A stretch of DNA of 22,400 nt from JAXGQD01 sp964574395 (GTDB taxonomy: Bacteria > Bacillota > Clostridia > Saccharofermentanales > Fastidiosipilaceae). Under the pieces are notes generated by a model. The model saw only the letters and a list, made by a program, of their open reading frames with translations. It ran no database searches and had not been told where the DNA came from. Made by a program: the position numbers and the translations under genes. Location of the stretch: NCBI GenBank assembly GCA_964574395.1, contig CAZNNL010000034.1, positions 1 through 22,400 of the forward strand, in the 5' to 3' direction. Of the stretch, positions 1-7,550 are shown one piece after another; the stretch's first letter is position 1, and every line of letters begins with the position of its first letter.

Positions 1-156
1 CTGCTACCAGTCATCTTGGGCTATTTCTTTGCCTTTTTGCTGCAAAATTCGGGTTTTTGCTTCGATTTATCCAATTCTATTTCGTTTGAGCTACAATACA
101 CTGCACACTGGTGGGGTGCTTACAAATCTAAAGGAATGATTTAAAATTCCGTTTTC
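1..156. other. Left-edge stretch, no gene identified
   Basis: Plus-strand frame 1 is open from the first base to a TAA at 142-144 (about 47 codons, hydrophobic at its left end), so the 3' end of a gene entering from the left is possible. The other plus frames are also open for 80-135 bases, and I recognise no family in any of them. No tRNA or clear terminator is visible. Confidence 0.3.
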
Positions 157-290
157 CCTAAGTGTCAGAATTTGGACTACAGAAAGAAAACGCACTTTTT
201 TCAGCCGAAAAGTGGCAGAATTTGGACTACAGAAAGAAATTCCAAGCGAAATCTTTCTGTAGTCCAAATTTTGACACCTAACATTATTGG
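157..290. repeat. Palindromic intergenic element, copy 1
   Basis: It contains three copies of a ~24-base unit with core TTTGGACTACAGAAAGA: plus at 166-189, plus at 216-239, and inverted at 252-275. The last two form a nearly perfect hairpin of about 23 paired bases with a ~12-base loop and one mismatch. The outer ends are also inverted repeats carrying GTGTCA next to the unit. The reverse complement of the whole element aligns along its length with the element at 1951-2084, so the two are inverted copies flanking the lipoprotein gene. The architecture suggests a MITE- or REPIN-like non-autonomous element; no transposase is present. Confidence 0.85.
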
Positions 291-357
291 GGAAATGTTT
301 TTGCCATGCTAAAAGTAAACGACCTTCCCAAATGAGCCACAAAACCACGTTCAACCC

Positions 358-366
358 TGCTATAAT
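358..366 (+). promoter_or_regulatory. Extended -10 promoter for the lipoprotein gene
   Basis: TGC-TATAAT is a perfect extended -10 box (TATAAT at 361-366) with no good -35 at 17 bases. The predicted transcript would start near 373, giving a ~55-base leader with GGAGGA shortly before the ATG at 428. Confidence 0.55.
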
Positions 367-427
367 CAAAATGTAAATAGAAATTTATCCATTTTATTCA
401 TCACGAAACAATACGGAGGATAATAGC

Positions 428-1936
428 ATGGTTAGTTCTTTTCATAAACGAAAAATCACCGTTTCACTTATACTTCTGCTCTCACTTTCAATTCTATCTT
501 GTTCTTCGCATGTGCCTTCTATTAATGGCAAAACCACTCAAACCACCCCACCCAACACCGTAGCCCAAACAAGCACTGCGCAACTCACACTCGCTCAAAC
601 ACCAGCGGAGCCTCTCAGTACACCGACCAAAACCGACCCCAATGTTGCCATTGGCTCCACAGCTAGTAACTGGACTGAAGATAGACAGGTTTGGACGATT
701 TTTGAAAAAGAGGTCGGATTCAACGCGAATGTCACAGCGACTATGATACATTTGCCAAGAATACTACTCGCCACCGAAGACGCTAAAAAAGCCAACGCCA
801 AAATCGATGAACTACAAGATCAGTTAAAAGAATATTACAAAAACACGCTCGAATTTGTAGCCGAAGATACCCAAACGCCCGAGGACTCAGCCTCTTACCT
901 TTTGTACAATTCTCCCCAAGCGAGTTATAGGGTTTTTCAAAACTCTGAGCTGCTAAGCATTTTGATTGAATACCAGGGTGGCGGAAGAATTAACACAGGA
1001 TTTCTATGTTTTACGTTTGATTTAAAGGATGGAAAGCGTCTTGGGGTTGCTGATTTGGCCAAGAAATACGGGATTAAAGCGAATGAAATCGAGCGGATAT
1101 TGGAGTGGAATGTGCTTCGTTTTGCCAAAGATTATGGAAAGTTTTTTGGTGCCGCAGAAGAATGGAGCTATCAAAGTTTGACGGGCTACTCCATGCAAGA
1201 ATTTTGGGAGAATTACGATGCGGATGGCAATGATTTGTATGTTGACGAAACAGGTCAGCTAACGTATATCTTCATTTTTTATACGCCTGCGGGAAGTGGT
1301 TCTTATGCCAGTCGCACGCCCATTACGTTGCCGGTTGATGTGAATTATGCAGAGGTGAATCCGATTTTCGCACGTTTTGCTTCGTATCGCGGCGACGACC
1401 CCTATGACCCCAAGGTTGACGCATACATTTTCGACCTTGGTGGCATCATGCAGACTGATGACATAACCCCACTCATGCAACGCTTGAATCAATTCATCTA
1501 CAATTTTGACCCTACCTTTACCGATCCTAGTTTTCTGGGCGTAATGCGTAATGACGGTTTTGATTATCGCTTGGATGCGGTTGGTTATTATTTAATTGTC
1601 CCACGCCTTCGCTCGACTACAATTTATCTCGAAGCGCAAGCGATGGATGATACTGGCAAAATCACCCCACTCCCCAACCAACCCTACGGAGCCAGCACCG
1701 GCCTCACCGTCATCGGCATCAACCAACACGATCTCTACACTAACGCCGCAGTCCACATCCAAAGTCGCGACAAAAACCTCAATCTCGACATGACGAGAAG
1801 CGGCATGGACGGCTCCATTGCCTACCCAGCCAGCATCATCGACGCCAGCTCCGACTTGGATCAACTGGAAAATCCTTACGGTATGAGCAGCTACTTTTTA
1901 GAGGAATATCTAAAGTCGCAGTATGAGGGGGATTAG
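428..1936 (+). CDS. Secreted lipoprotein, probable DUF3298/RsiV-like domain
   Basis: This is a 502-residue exported lipoprotein. The N-terminus has KRK (residues 7-9), a hydrophobic stretch, then the lipobox ILSC with the lipidated Cys at 25, followed by a Ser/Thr/Pro/Gln-rich linker to about residue 75. Residues ~160-300 (YQGGGRINTG, FDLKDGKRLG, then an aromatic/Gly-rich YTPAGSGSY segment) resemble the DUF3298 domain found in RsiV-type extracytoplasmic proteins. This is pattern recognition, not a database hit. The C-terminal ~200 residues are not recognised. The start is set by GGAGGA before ATG 428. The gene stands alone between two inverted palindromic elements. Linker and 3' segments (around 540-650 and 1650-1860) are notably C-rich on the coding strand compared with the middle. 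Its role is unknown, possibly envelope stress sensing or cell-wall binding. Confidence 0.85.
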   Translation: MVSSFHKRKITVSLILLLSLSILSCSSHVPSINGKTTQTTPPNTVAQTSTAQLTLAQTPAEPLSTPTKTDPNVAIGSTASNWTEDRQVWTIFEKEVGFNANVTATMIHLPRILLATEDAKKANAKIDELQDQLKEYYKNTLEFVAEDTQTPEDSASYLLYNSPQASYRVFQNSELLSILIEYQGGGRINTGFLCFTFDLKDGKRLGVADLAKKYGIKANEIERILEWNVLRFAKDYGKFFGAAEEWSYQSLTGYSMQEFWENYDADGNDLYVDETGQLTYIFIFYTPAGSGSYASRTPITLPVDVNYAEVNPIFARFASYRGDDPYDPKVDAYIFDLGGIMQTDDITPLMQRLNQFIYNFDPTFTDPSFLGVMRNDGFDYRLDAVGYYLIVPRLRSTTIYLEAQAMDDTGKITPLPNQPYGASTGLTVIGINQHDLYTNAAVHIQSRDKNLNLDMTRSGMDGSIAYPASIIDASSDLDQLENPYGMSSYFLEEYLKSQYEGD

Positions 1937-1950
1937 GAAAAATCCAACCG

Positions 1951-2084
1951 CTGAGTGACAGAATTTGGACTACAGAAAGAAATTGCAACAAAAATCTTTC
2001 TGTAGTCCATATTTTGCCACTTTTCGGCGAAAAAACGGCGATTTTCTTTCTGTAGTCCAAATTTTGACACCTAACATAATTAGG
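1951..2084. repeat. Palindromic intergenic element, copy 2
   Basis: Same family as 157-290, in the opposite orientation. The ~24-base unit is plus at 1959-1982, inverted at 1995-2016 and inverted at 2043-2068. The first two pair as a hairpin with a 14-bp perfect core (GGACTACAGAAAGA). A spacer with CCACTTTTCGGC is shared with the complement of copy 1. The right end reads TGACACCTAACAT like the right end of copy 1. Lying 14 bases after the lipoprotein stop, the hairpin could also stop transcription. It contains one TTTTGCCA octamer (2012). Confidence 0.85.
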
Positions 2085-2123
2085 CATCGCATGCCGTCAG
2101 CTAAACAATCCACACACACCCAA

Positions 2124-2666
2124 TCAATCACCAAACTTTTTCAAAAATACAGAATTTTTCAAGGCCATCAGTAGAGGCAAGCCCAAGGCTGCCAATACAA
2201 CCAACTCACCCAAGGCAACGGTCGCGATGGAGCCTAAAATAACGGTAGGCTGCTTGCCTAGTTCCAGTAAAAAAGGCAAGTAGGTGCCAACTATCAAGCC
2301 GTTGAAGACAATGGTGGGTAGGGTTAACAGCCAAAGTTTGGGGCTAGACCAGCGAAGCTCTCCAACTGGGGGGCGGAGCTTCTGACCTAGCCATTGCGTA
2401 CCCAAGGCAGCGAGCAAAGTTGCCAAACTCCCTAAAATAATATCAACTGGCCCTAAGTTTCCTGGGTTAAGTAAGTTTGCCAAAAAGCATCCCAAGAACA
2501 AACCGGGTGTTGCAGCTGAGGTCAATGCTGGCAAAACCATCAATGCCTCGGCTACCCTAAACTGCACGGGTAAAAAACTAAAAGGTTGAAACACATAGGC
2601 GGTCAACACAAAGTACAGGGCAGCCAAAACAGAAGCCAAGCTAAGACGATAGATTTTACTATTCAT
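2124..2666 (-). CDS. queT: QueT-family transporter (queuosine precursor)
   Basis: This is a 180-residue integral membrane protein with about five to six hydrophobic segments. It matches the QueT family, the substrate-binding S component of ECF-type vitamin transporters, which imports queuosine precursors such as preQ1. Diagnostic stretches are FRVAEALMVLP (near residue 35), GLFLGCFLANLLNP and the DIILGSLATLLAA segment. The first ATG of the open frame is at 2684, but ATG 2666 is chosen because GGAAAG lies 8 bases upstream of it and the longer form would begin inside a hairpin. No ECF ATPase or T component is nearby, so it would share a general module encoded elsewhere. It follows the M42 peptidase gene on the same strand after ~156 bases containing a possibly structured leader. 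preQ1 riboswitches often control this family. Confidence 0.88.
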   Translation of the reverse strand: MNSKIYRLSLASVLAALYFVLTAYVFQPFSFLPVQFRVAEALMVLPALTSAATPGLFLGCFLANLLNPGNLGPVDIILGSLATLLAALGTQWLGQKLRPPVGELRWSSPKLWLLTLPTIVFNGLIVGTYLPFLLELGKQPTVILGSIATVALGELVVLAALGLPLLMALKNSVFLKKFGD

Positions 2667-2754
2667 AATCCATTCTTTCCGCATGATGAATACTCATGCT
2701 TCATTTATTTACCTAAGATGTAGCTAATTGAAATGGTCAAACGCCTCACATCTT
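2667..2754 (-). promoter_or_regulatory. Possible structured leader of queT
   Basis: On the minus strand, AAGATGT (2754-2748) can pair with ACATCTT (2721-2715) around a 26-base loop. An A-rich linker follows, then a 6-bp hairpin GCATGA/TCATGC (2699-2681), then the GGAAAG ribosome site. This order (large hairpin, A-rich linker, small hairpin, ribosome site) is reminiscent of preQ1-II leaders. I do not see the conserved preQ1-I, -II or -III sequence cores, so this stays a hypothesis. Confidence 0.25.
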
Positions 2755-2822
2755 TAGATTTTACTGATCCATATACCCAAGCAGTCTATCAAAACGCTCT
2801 TTCTATTGCACATTTCCACGTA

Positions 2823-3902
2823 TTAAAACCCGGCAATCACTTCCGCATCTAGTTTACGTATCACGGCGATGGCAAAATCAACCGCCGCCTCGTAGTCCGC
2901 ATAAGCACTAATTCCAAAGTGCGTGTGGGCATAACGTACTGGAATTCCGATAACGATACAAGGCACCCCTCTGTTGGTGCGGTGAATAATACCTGCATTG
3001 GTCCCGCCACCTGTGCGTACACCTTCTTGGAAGGGAACACCCGCAGCTGCAGCGGTATCTAAACTGAAACGCTGAAAACGTGGGTTGGTAATCATGGTGC
3101 GATCGAAATGGCGCAGCATTGGGCCTTTGCCAAGAATCGTTTGCATGGTGTCGGGACTGCCGAAACTGTCGTCAGCGGGACTACCTTCAAACAAAATCGA
3201 AACATCAGGTTTCACCTGCAAAGCACTCACCTCAACGCCTCGTCCACCGACTTCTTCCTGAGAAGAAAATGCACCTGCCAAATCTACATTGAGGGGTTCG
3301 CCATCAAGGCGATCAAGGGTTGAGACCAAGGCGGCGCAACCGATGCGACAATCGAAGGCTTTGCCCATAAACCAGTTCTTCTCGCCCAGAATTTCAAAAG
3401 GGACATCGGGCACGACTGGTGCCGCGAGACGAATGCCAAAGACTTCTTCAGTTTCCTGTCTAGAACTAGAGCCGATGTCAATCAACATATCGGTAATCTG
3501 AGGCACCTTGCTTCTTTCAGCTTCGGACATGTAATGCGTTGGTTTGGTGGCGATGACGCCGGGGACGTCTTTGCCAAAGCGATTTTTGACACGCACCCGG
3601 TGTGCGGGAACATGATAGGAAATCCAACTGCCGAGGGGTAGGATTTTTAATAATCCATTTGGCAAAATCGCCTGAACAATGAAGCCAACTTCATCGGTGT
3701 GGGCATCGAGCATGACGAGGGGCCTTTTGCCAGTATTACCCGTCCTATCGACATATAAATTGCGTAGTGAATCTTCTTTTAGGCTGCCATAATTCTTGCA
3801 GTAATCGCGTAGCAGCGCGACGGTTTCGTCTTCAAAACCTGAAGCGCCATTGGCTTCAGAAAGTTTACGTATGAGTTCTATATTTTCACTTTGGTTCATC
3901 AT
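2823..3902 (-). CDS. M42 family metallo-aminopeptidase
   Basis: Cytosolic M42-family aminopeptidase (glutamyl aminopeptidase / TET type), 359 residues, the normal family length. Two divalent metal ions are expected from visible ligands: His68 and Asp70 in DAHTDEVG, the bridging Asp184 in AFDCRIG, Glu216 (catalytic base) and Glu217 in SSQEEVGG, an acidic residue at 239 (FEGSP), and His326 in PVRYAHT. The GGGTNAG segment near 298-304 is also typical. These enzymes form large hollow oligomers that trim peptides from the N-terminus. The start is placed at the ATG-ATG pair at 3902-3897, which overlaps the end of sir2 by 17 bases; ATG 3899 is equally possible and both have only a weak ribosome site, which suggests translational coupling. 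An upstream in-frame ATG at 3986 would give an unlikely extension lying wholly over sir2. Confidence 0.9.
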   Translation of the reverse strand: MMNQSENIELIRKLSEANGASGFEDETVALLRDYCKNYGSLKEDSLRNLYVDRTGNTGKRPLVMLDAHTDEVGFIVQAILPNGLLKILPLGSWISYHVPAHRVRVKNRFGKDVPGVIATKPTHYMSEAERSKVPQITDMLIDIGSSSRQETEEVFGIRLAAPVVPDVPFEILGEKNWFMGKAFDCRIGCAALVSTLDRLDGEPLNVDLAGAFSSQEEVGGRGVEVSALQVKPDVSILFEGSPADDSFGSPDTMQTILGKGPMLRHFDRTMITNPRFQRFSLDTAAAAGVPFQEGVRTGGGTNAGIIHRTNRGVPCIVIGIPVRYAHTHFGISAYADYEAAVDFAIAVIRKLDAEVIAGF

Positions 3903-4689
3903 GGGTTGATCTACTTTCGTTTTGTGATTGAGCATCAATTTTAGCACTTTGGTCAAGCTCGTCCATAAGGCTGGCAAAAACTTCACCGATTGGCGCGCGT
4001 ATGCATAAGTCTACAGAGGTAGACAAATTGGCGGAGAGGTCGATGAGGATCTTTTTGCCAGTATGTGCTTGATATTGAATGAGGCCTGCGGCAGGATAAA
4101 CCGTCAGCGAAGTGCCGCCGATGATGAGTAAATCGGCTTTTTCGATTGCGTGTATGGCTGAGCGAATGGCTTGTTCGGGCAGACTTTCTTCATAAAACAC
4201 GAGGTCGGGGCGCAAAATCCCGGAGCACTTACAACGTGGAATACCTTCCGTTTTTTTGACCTCATCGATGGTATAGCGACGTCTACAGTCAACACAATAA
4301 AAGCGGCTTCCTGTACCATGGAGTTCGATGACGTGCTGACTTCCAGCTTCTTGATGCAGGTTATCGACGTTTTGAGTGACGACTGTGGCGAGCAGACCGC
4401 GGCGCTCCAATTCGGCGAGGGCCAAGTGACAAGCATTGGGTTTGATGTCATCAAGGATAAAATACTTGCGGTAGAAATCGTAGAAGTTTTCGGGTTCGCG
4501 CTTTAGGAAGCGAGGGGTCAGGATTTCTTCTGCATGTCTGACTTTGGTATAGATGCCGGTTGCGGAGCGAAAATCGGGGACGGCGCTCTCTGTGGATACG
4601 CCTGCTCCGCCAAAGAAAACGGTTGATTTAGCGGCTTTGAGTAGTTTTGCAAAGTCTTTTATTTCTGTGCTGTTTTTTAACTTGCTCAT
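3886..4689 (-). CDS. Sir2-family NAD-dependent protein deacylase (sirtuin)
   Basis: 267-residue sirtuin that removes acyl groups from lysines using NAD+. Rossmann NAD motif GGAGVSTES (27-35), PDFRS (38-42), TQNVDNLHQEAG (105-116), catalytic His124 in ELHG, and a zinc ribbon Cys132/Cys135 plus Cys153/Cys155 are all present, so it should be active. GGTSLTVYP near 195 is the usual second NAD loop. ATG 4689 is chosen over the upstream 4755 start because AGGAGG lies just before it and family members begin close to this point. The 3' end overlaps the start of the M42 peptidase gene, so the two are probably made together. Deacylation target specificity cannot be read from the sequence. CobB/SrtN-like. 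Confidence 0.92.
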   Translation of the reverse strand: MSKLKNSTEIKDFAKLLKAAKSTVFFGGAGVSTESAVPDFRSATGIYTKVRHAEEILTPRFLKREPENFYDFYRKYFILDDIKPNACHLALAELERRGLLATVVTQNVDNLHQEAGSQHVIELHGTGSRFYCVDCRRRYTIDEVKKTEGIPRCKCSGILRPDLVFYEESLPEQAIRSAIHAIEKADLLIIGGTSLTVYPAAGLIQYQAHTGKKILIDLSANLSTSVDLCIRAPIGEVFASLMDELDQSAKIDAQSQNESRSTHDEPK

Positions 4690-4768
4690 AGTTTCGGTCC
4701 TCCTACCATTACTATACAATATAGTCACGAACAAAAAATGAAAGCTGCAACGCACTAAAGGATGTACG

Positions 4769-5509
4769 ATGATTTATTATTTTTCTGCTGAAGGTAATTC
4801 AGCTTGGGTTGCCAGAAAAATTGCGCAAGGGACCAAAGATAAAGCGATTTCAATTAGCGATATCAAACGTCGCCAACTTCCACTCGAGCCCCTTGAGCCA
4901 GGAGAGCCACTGGGTTTGGTCTTTCCGGTTTATGCTTGGGCACCACCTACTTATGTGATTGAGTTTGTGAGAACGCTAAGCGTGCATCCCGACACGTATG
5001 TGTATGCGGTTTGTACTTGTGGAGATGATGCAGGTTTTGCCATAAAACGCTTGGGAGAGAACATTAATGTTACGAGTGGTTTTTCGCTACTCATGCCCAA
5101 CACCTATGTGCTACTGTCGGATGTGGATGACGAGACTGTTGTAAAGGAAAAAATTGCCGCGGCACGTCAGAAAGTTAAGAATATCTGTGAGGTGGTTAAC
5201 AAGCGCGAGGCGGTTTTCGATTTTGATAAGGGGATTTTTCCAAGGATAAAATCGTATTTTATCGCGCCGCTATTTCAAATGACGACGCAGGACAAGGATT
5301 TTTATGCTGAAGATACCTGTATCTCATGCAATATTTGTGTGAAGGTTTGTCCCAATCAGAACATTGTGCTTGCGGATGAAAAGCCCAAGTGGCTGGGAAA
5401 TTGCATGCACTGTTTGGCCTGTCTCCACCATTGTCCTGTGCAGGCTATTCAGTATGGCAAAAAGACCAAACGCTACGGACGCTACGTTTTTCCTGCCAGC
5501 GAGGAGTAG
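4769..5509 (+). CDS. EFR1-type flavodoxin-ferredoxin fusion protein
   Basis: 246-residue redox protein. Residues 1-~150 are a flavodoxin-like FMN domain starting with YYFSAEGNSAWVA, the phosphate-binding loop. Residues 184-~230 hold two 4Fe-4S ferredoxin motifs: CISCNICVKVCP (from Cys184) and CMHCLACLHHCP (from Cys212). This two-part architecture is the EFR1 family common in anaerobic Clostridia; it likely shuttles low-potential electrons in the cytoplasm, but no specific partner is established here. AAAGGATG precedes the ATG. It is transcribed divergently from sir2 with a 79-base gap and converges on the glpK/GNAT operon, with no clear terminator between. Confidence 0.9.
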   Translation: MIYYFSAEGNSAWVARKIAQGTKDKAISISDIKRRQLPLEPLEPGEPLGLVFPVYAWAPPTYVIEFVRTLSVHPDTYVYAVCTCGDDAGFAIKRLGENINVTSGFSLLMPNTYVLLSDVDDETVVKEKIAAARQKVKNICEVVNKREAVFDFDKGIFPRIKSYFIAPLFQMTTQDKDFYAEDTCISCNICVKVCPNQNIVLADEKPKWLGNCMHCLACLHHCPVQAIQYGKKTKRYGRYVFPASEE

Positions 5510-5552
5510 CATAGGGAAAATCTCCGTCTGCCTCAACGGACCAGAAAGGCGC

Positions 5553-5795
5553 TCATGTATCAATTCGCTCGATTTCTGTTAGGGCTTTGTTGAGGTAGAT
5601 GAGGTCGGGGCGCGGGGTGAAGCCGTTGTTTTGCCAAAATGCATTACCTACTTCGTTTTTCGAAAACACCACCAAAGCAACTTTTTTGATGCCTTCGCGC
5701 GAATCATCCAAATGGTTTAACCCCATGCCAGGAGTGTTCAGCCATAAACTGTGGACCGCATCATAATCCGCGCTTGTCATTATCCGAATTTTCAT
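5553..5795 (-). pseudogene. GNAT acetyltransferase remnant with internal in-frame deletion
   Basis: 80 codons. Residues 1-~36 (MKIRIMTSADYDAVHSLWLN, then the GLNHLDDSREGI segment) match the N-terminus of a YpeA-like GNAT acetyltransferase. Residues ~37-80 (KKVALVVFSKN, GNAFWQNNGFTPR, DLIYLNK) match its C-terminal end. The central strands and the Q/RxxGxG/A acetyl-CoA loop that normally lie between, about 55-65 residues, are missing, so an ~140-residue enzyme has been cut to 80 without breaking the frame. The joint is at REGI-KK. In intact relatives a similar EGI-K stretch occurs on both sides of the lost part, which suggests deletion between short repeats. A strong GGAGG with ATG five bases later remains, and the gene starts 17 bases after the glpK stop, so it is still co-transcribed. 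It cannot bind acetyl-CoA in the usual way. Confidence 0.8.
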
Positions 5796-5811
5796 CAGTC
5801 CTCCACCTCTT

Positions 5812-7395
5812 CTATAGGCCCGCGTTATACAAAACGGTCTTGACCGCCTTCTCCCAGCCGGTCATGGCTTGCTTCCGCCACTGCTCATCTTTTTCGCTGG
5901 CAAAACGCCTCCCCCCCTGCCAAACCCGCTTGAGTTCATCAGAATTTTTCCAATACTTAACGGCCAATCCTGCCAAAAATGCAGCACCTAATGCGGTTGT
6001 CTCAACGCTTTGCGGACGTATCAAGGGGATGTTCAACAAGTCGGTTTGAAACTGCAGCATCACATCGCTGTTAGAAACGCCTCCATCCACACGTAACTCA
6101 AGCAAATCCCTAGCCATATCTTTTTCCATCGCGCGACAAACATCCGCCGTTTGAAAAGCAATCGACTCCAGTACCGCTCTACAAATCTGCGCTTTATTGA
6201 TGGATCTATCCAAACCTATAAGCATACCTTTGGCGCGCATTTCCCAATAAGGGGCACCCAATCCCGTAAAGGCTGGAACAAAATATGCGCCTCCTGTCTC
6301 CTGTACTTTAGCTGCCTCTTTGTCACAAGCCTGCGCACTAGGGATAAGACATAGCTCGTCACGCAACCATTGGATGGCTGATCCCGCATTAAAAACCGAA
6401 CCCTCCAATGCATAAACAGGACCATCGCCAATATCCCAGGCGACAGTCGTTAACAAATCCGCTTGAGACTGAACCACTTTTCTGCCTGTGTTGAGCAGCA
6501 AAAACCCTCCCGTCCCATACGTACACTTGGCCATTCTCGGTCTAAAACAACATTGCCCGAACAAAGCCGCCTGTTGATCCCCTGCAATCCCAGCAATAGG
6601 TATTTTTAAGTCTTTCTCTTTTTTATCTACAGTTTTTATTGCACATAACGCTAATTCGCCTGACGACCTGACAACCTGAGGTAGTATCTTTTTTGGGATG
6701 TTAAATAGCTCCAATAGCTCATCATCCCAGTCCAAATTATGAATATTTAGTACTTGTGTGCGGGATGCATTTGAGACATCTGTAATATGACTTTGCTTGT
6801 CACTTAATTGCCACACCAACCAAGAATCAATGGTCCCGGCCAGCACTTCACCACGCTCTGCCCTCGCTCTAAGTTCTGGATCTTGCTCAAAATACCAACG
6901 CAGTTTCGACGCAGAAAAATACGCATCAATTGTCAATCCCGTCTTTTCGCGAATTAAATTTTCATAGCCATTGTCCTTAAGCTCTTGGCAAAACTCCGCC
7001 GTCCTCCGACACTGCCACACAATCGCTGGTGCAAGTGGCAACCCTGTCTTTTTATCCCAAATCACAACCGTCTCGCGCTGGTTTGTTATTCCAATCGCCA
7101 CAATATCTTTCCAAGTAGTGGCCGCACGTAAAACACTCTCCTGCATCATCTCACGCACACTTTCCCAAATCTCCCAGGCATCGTGTTCCACCCAAGCTGT
7201 TTGCGGATAGTACTGCTTGATTTTTCTTTGTGAGCTAGCGATGATTTTACTCTCGTGATTATAAATTATGACGCGTGTCGAACTAGTACCCTGATCAATA
7301 GCCATAATGTAGGGCGGAGTTGCGTGTTTCCCCACTTGCTTTTTCTCTTTAATCAAAGTTTGCCTGGCGTTTTTTTGCCATTCATCGTACTGCAT
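5812..7395 (-). CDS. glpK: Glycerol kinase
   Basis: FGGY-family kinase that makes sn-glycerol-3-phosphate from glycerol and ATP in the cytoplasm. Visible motifs: phosphate loop AIDQGTSSTR, GITNQRETVVIWD, the WQCRRT substrate loop, SNASRTQVLNI, GDQQAALFGQ, TYGTGGFLLLNTG, FTGLGAPYW, and the C-terminal DGGVSNSD and TTALGAAFLAG adenosine-binding region. The ATG at 7395 is chosen because GAGGTGA lies five bases upstream; this gives 527 residues, about 28 more than typical GlpK, as a polar N-terminal tail. The in-frame ATG at 7425 has no ribosome site. No glpF permease is adjacent. The gene is divergent from the phosphodiesterase gene and followed by the GNAT remnant. Confidence 0.95.
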   Translation of the reverse strand: MQYDEWQKNARQTLIKEKKQVGKHATPPYIMAIDQGTSSTRVIIYNHESKIIASSQRKIKQYYPQTAWVEHDAWEIWESVREMMQESVLRAATTWKDIVAIGITNQRETVVIWDKKTGLPLAPAIVWQCRRTAEFCQELKDNGYENLIREKTGLTIDAYFSASKLRWYFEQDPELRARAERGEVLAGTIDSWLVWQLSDKQSHITDVSNASRTQVLNIHNLDWDDELLELFNIPKKILPQVVRSSGELALCAIKTVDKKEKDLKIPIAGIAGDQQAALFGQCCFRPRMAKCTYGTGGFLLLNTGRKVVQSQADLLTTVAWDIGDGPVYALEGSVFNAGSAIQWLRDELCLIPSAQACDKEAAKVQETGGAYFVPAFTGLGAPYWEMRAKGMLIGLDRSINKAQICRAVLESIAFQTADVCRAMEKDMARDLLELRVDGGVSNSDVMLQFQTDLLNIPLIRPQSVETTALGAAFLAGLAVKYWKNSDELKRVWQGGRRFASEKDEQWRKQAMTGWEKAVKTVLYNAGL

Positions 7396-7537
7396 ACGCG
7401 TCACCTCACAACTTACTGCATCCATTCTAAATCTTTAAGCGTTGTAGGACTAGCCTAGAATTGGCCGCTTTTCGTTTGTGGACTAGAGCTGGCGACGGGT
7501 CGGCGTTGCAAACCCTGGCGCCGTGCCAAATTTGCTT

Positions 7538-7543
7538 TATAAT
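7538..7543 (+). promoter_or_regulatory. Possible -10 box very close to the phosphodiesterase start
   Basis: A perfect TATAAT ends 7 bases before ATG 7551, so transcription would begin within a base or two of the start codon, giving a leaderless or nearly leaderless message. No convincing -35 lies at 16-18 bases. It lies in the ~155-base gap to glpK, which is unusually GC-rich between about 7480 and 7525. Confidence 0.35.
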
Positions 7544-7550
7544 TCATGCT

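Noticed and set aside
91..369. 92-residue minus-strand open frame
   Set aside because: It runs across the palindromic repeat element and its translated text is mostly the repeat unit read in different frames. No ribosome site was seen.
1592..1864. Open frames on both strands inside the lipoprotein 3' end
   Set aside because: They are shadows of the C-rich coding segment. No start signals and no recognised family.
2733..2852. 39-codon plus-strand open frame in the gap before the M42 gene
   Set aside because: No ribosome site, no recognised family, and its 3' part is antisense to the M42 coding end. Treated as chance.
7396..7425. Longer glpK form starting at ATG 7425
   Set aside because: No ribosome site there, while GAGGTGA lies just before ATG 7395.
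7461..7550. N-terminal extension of the phosphodiesterase from TTG 7461
   Set aside because: No Shine-Dalgarno, GC-rich intergenic-looking sequence, and a TATAAT falls inside it.
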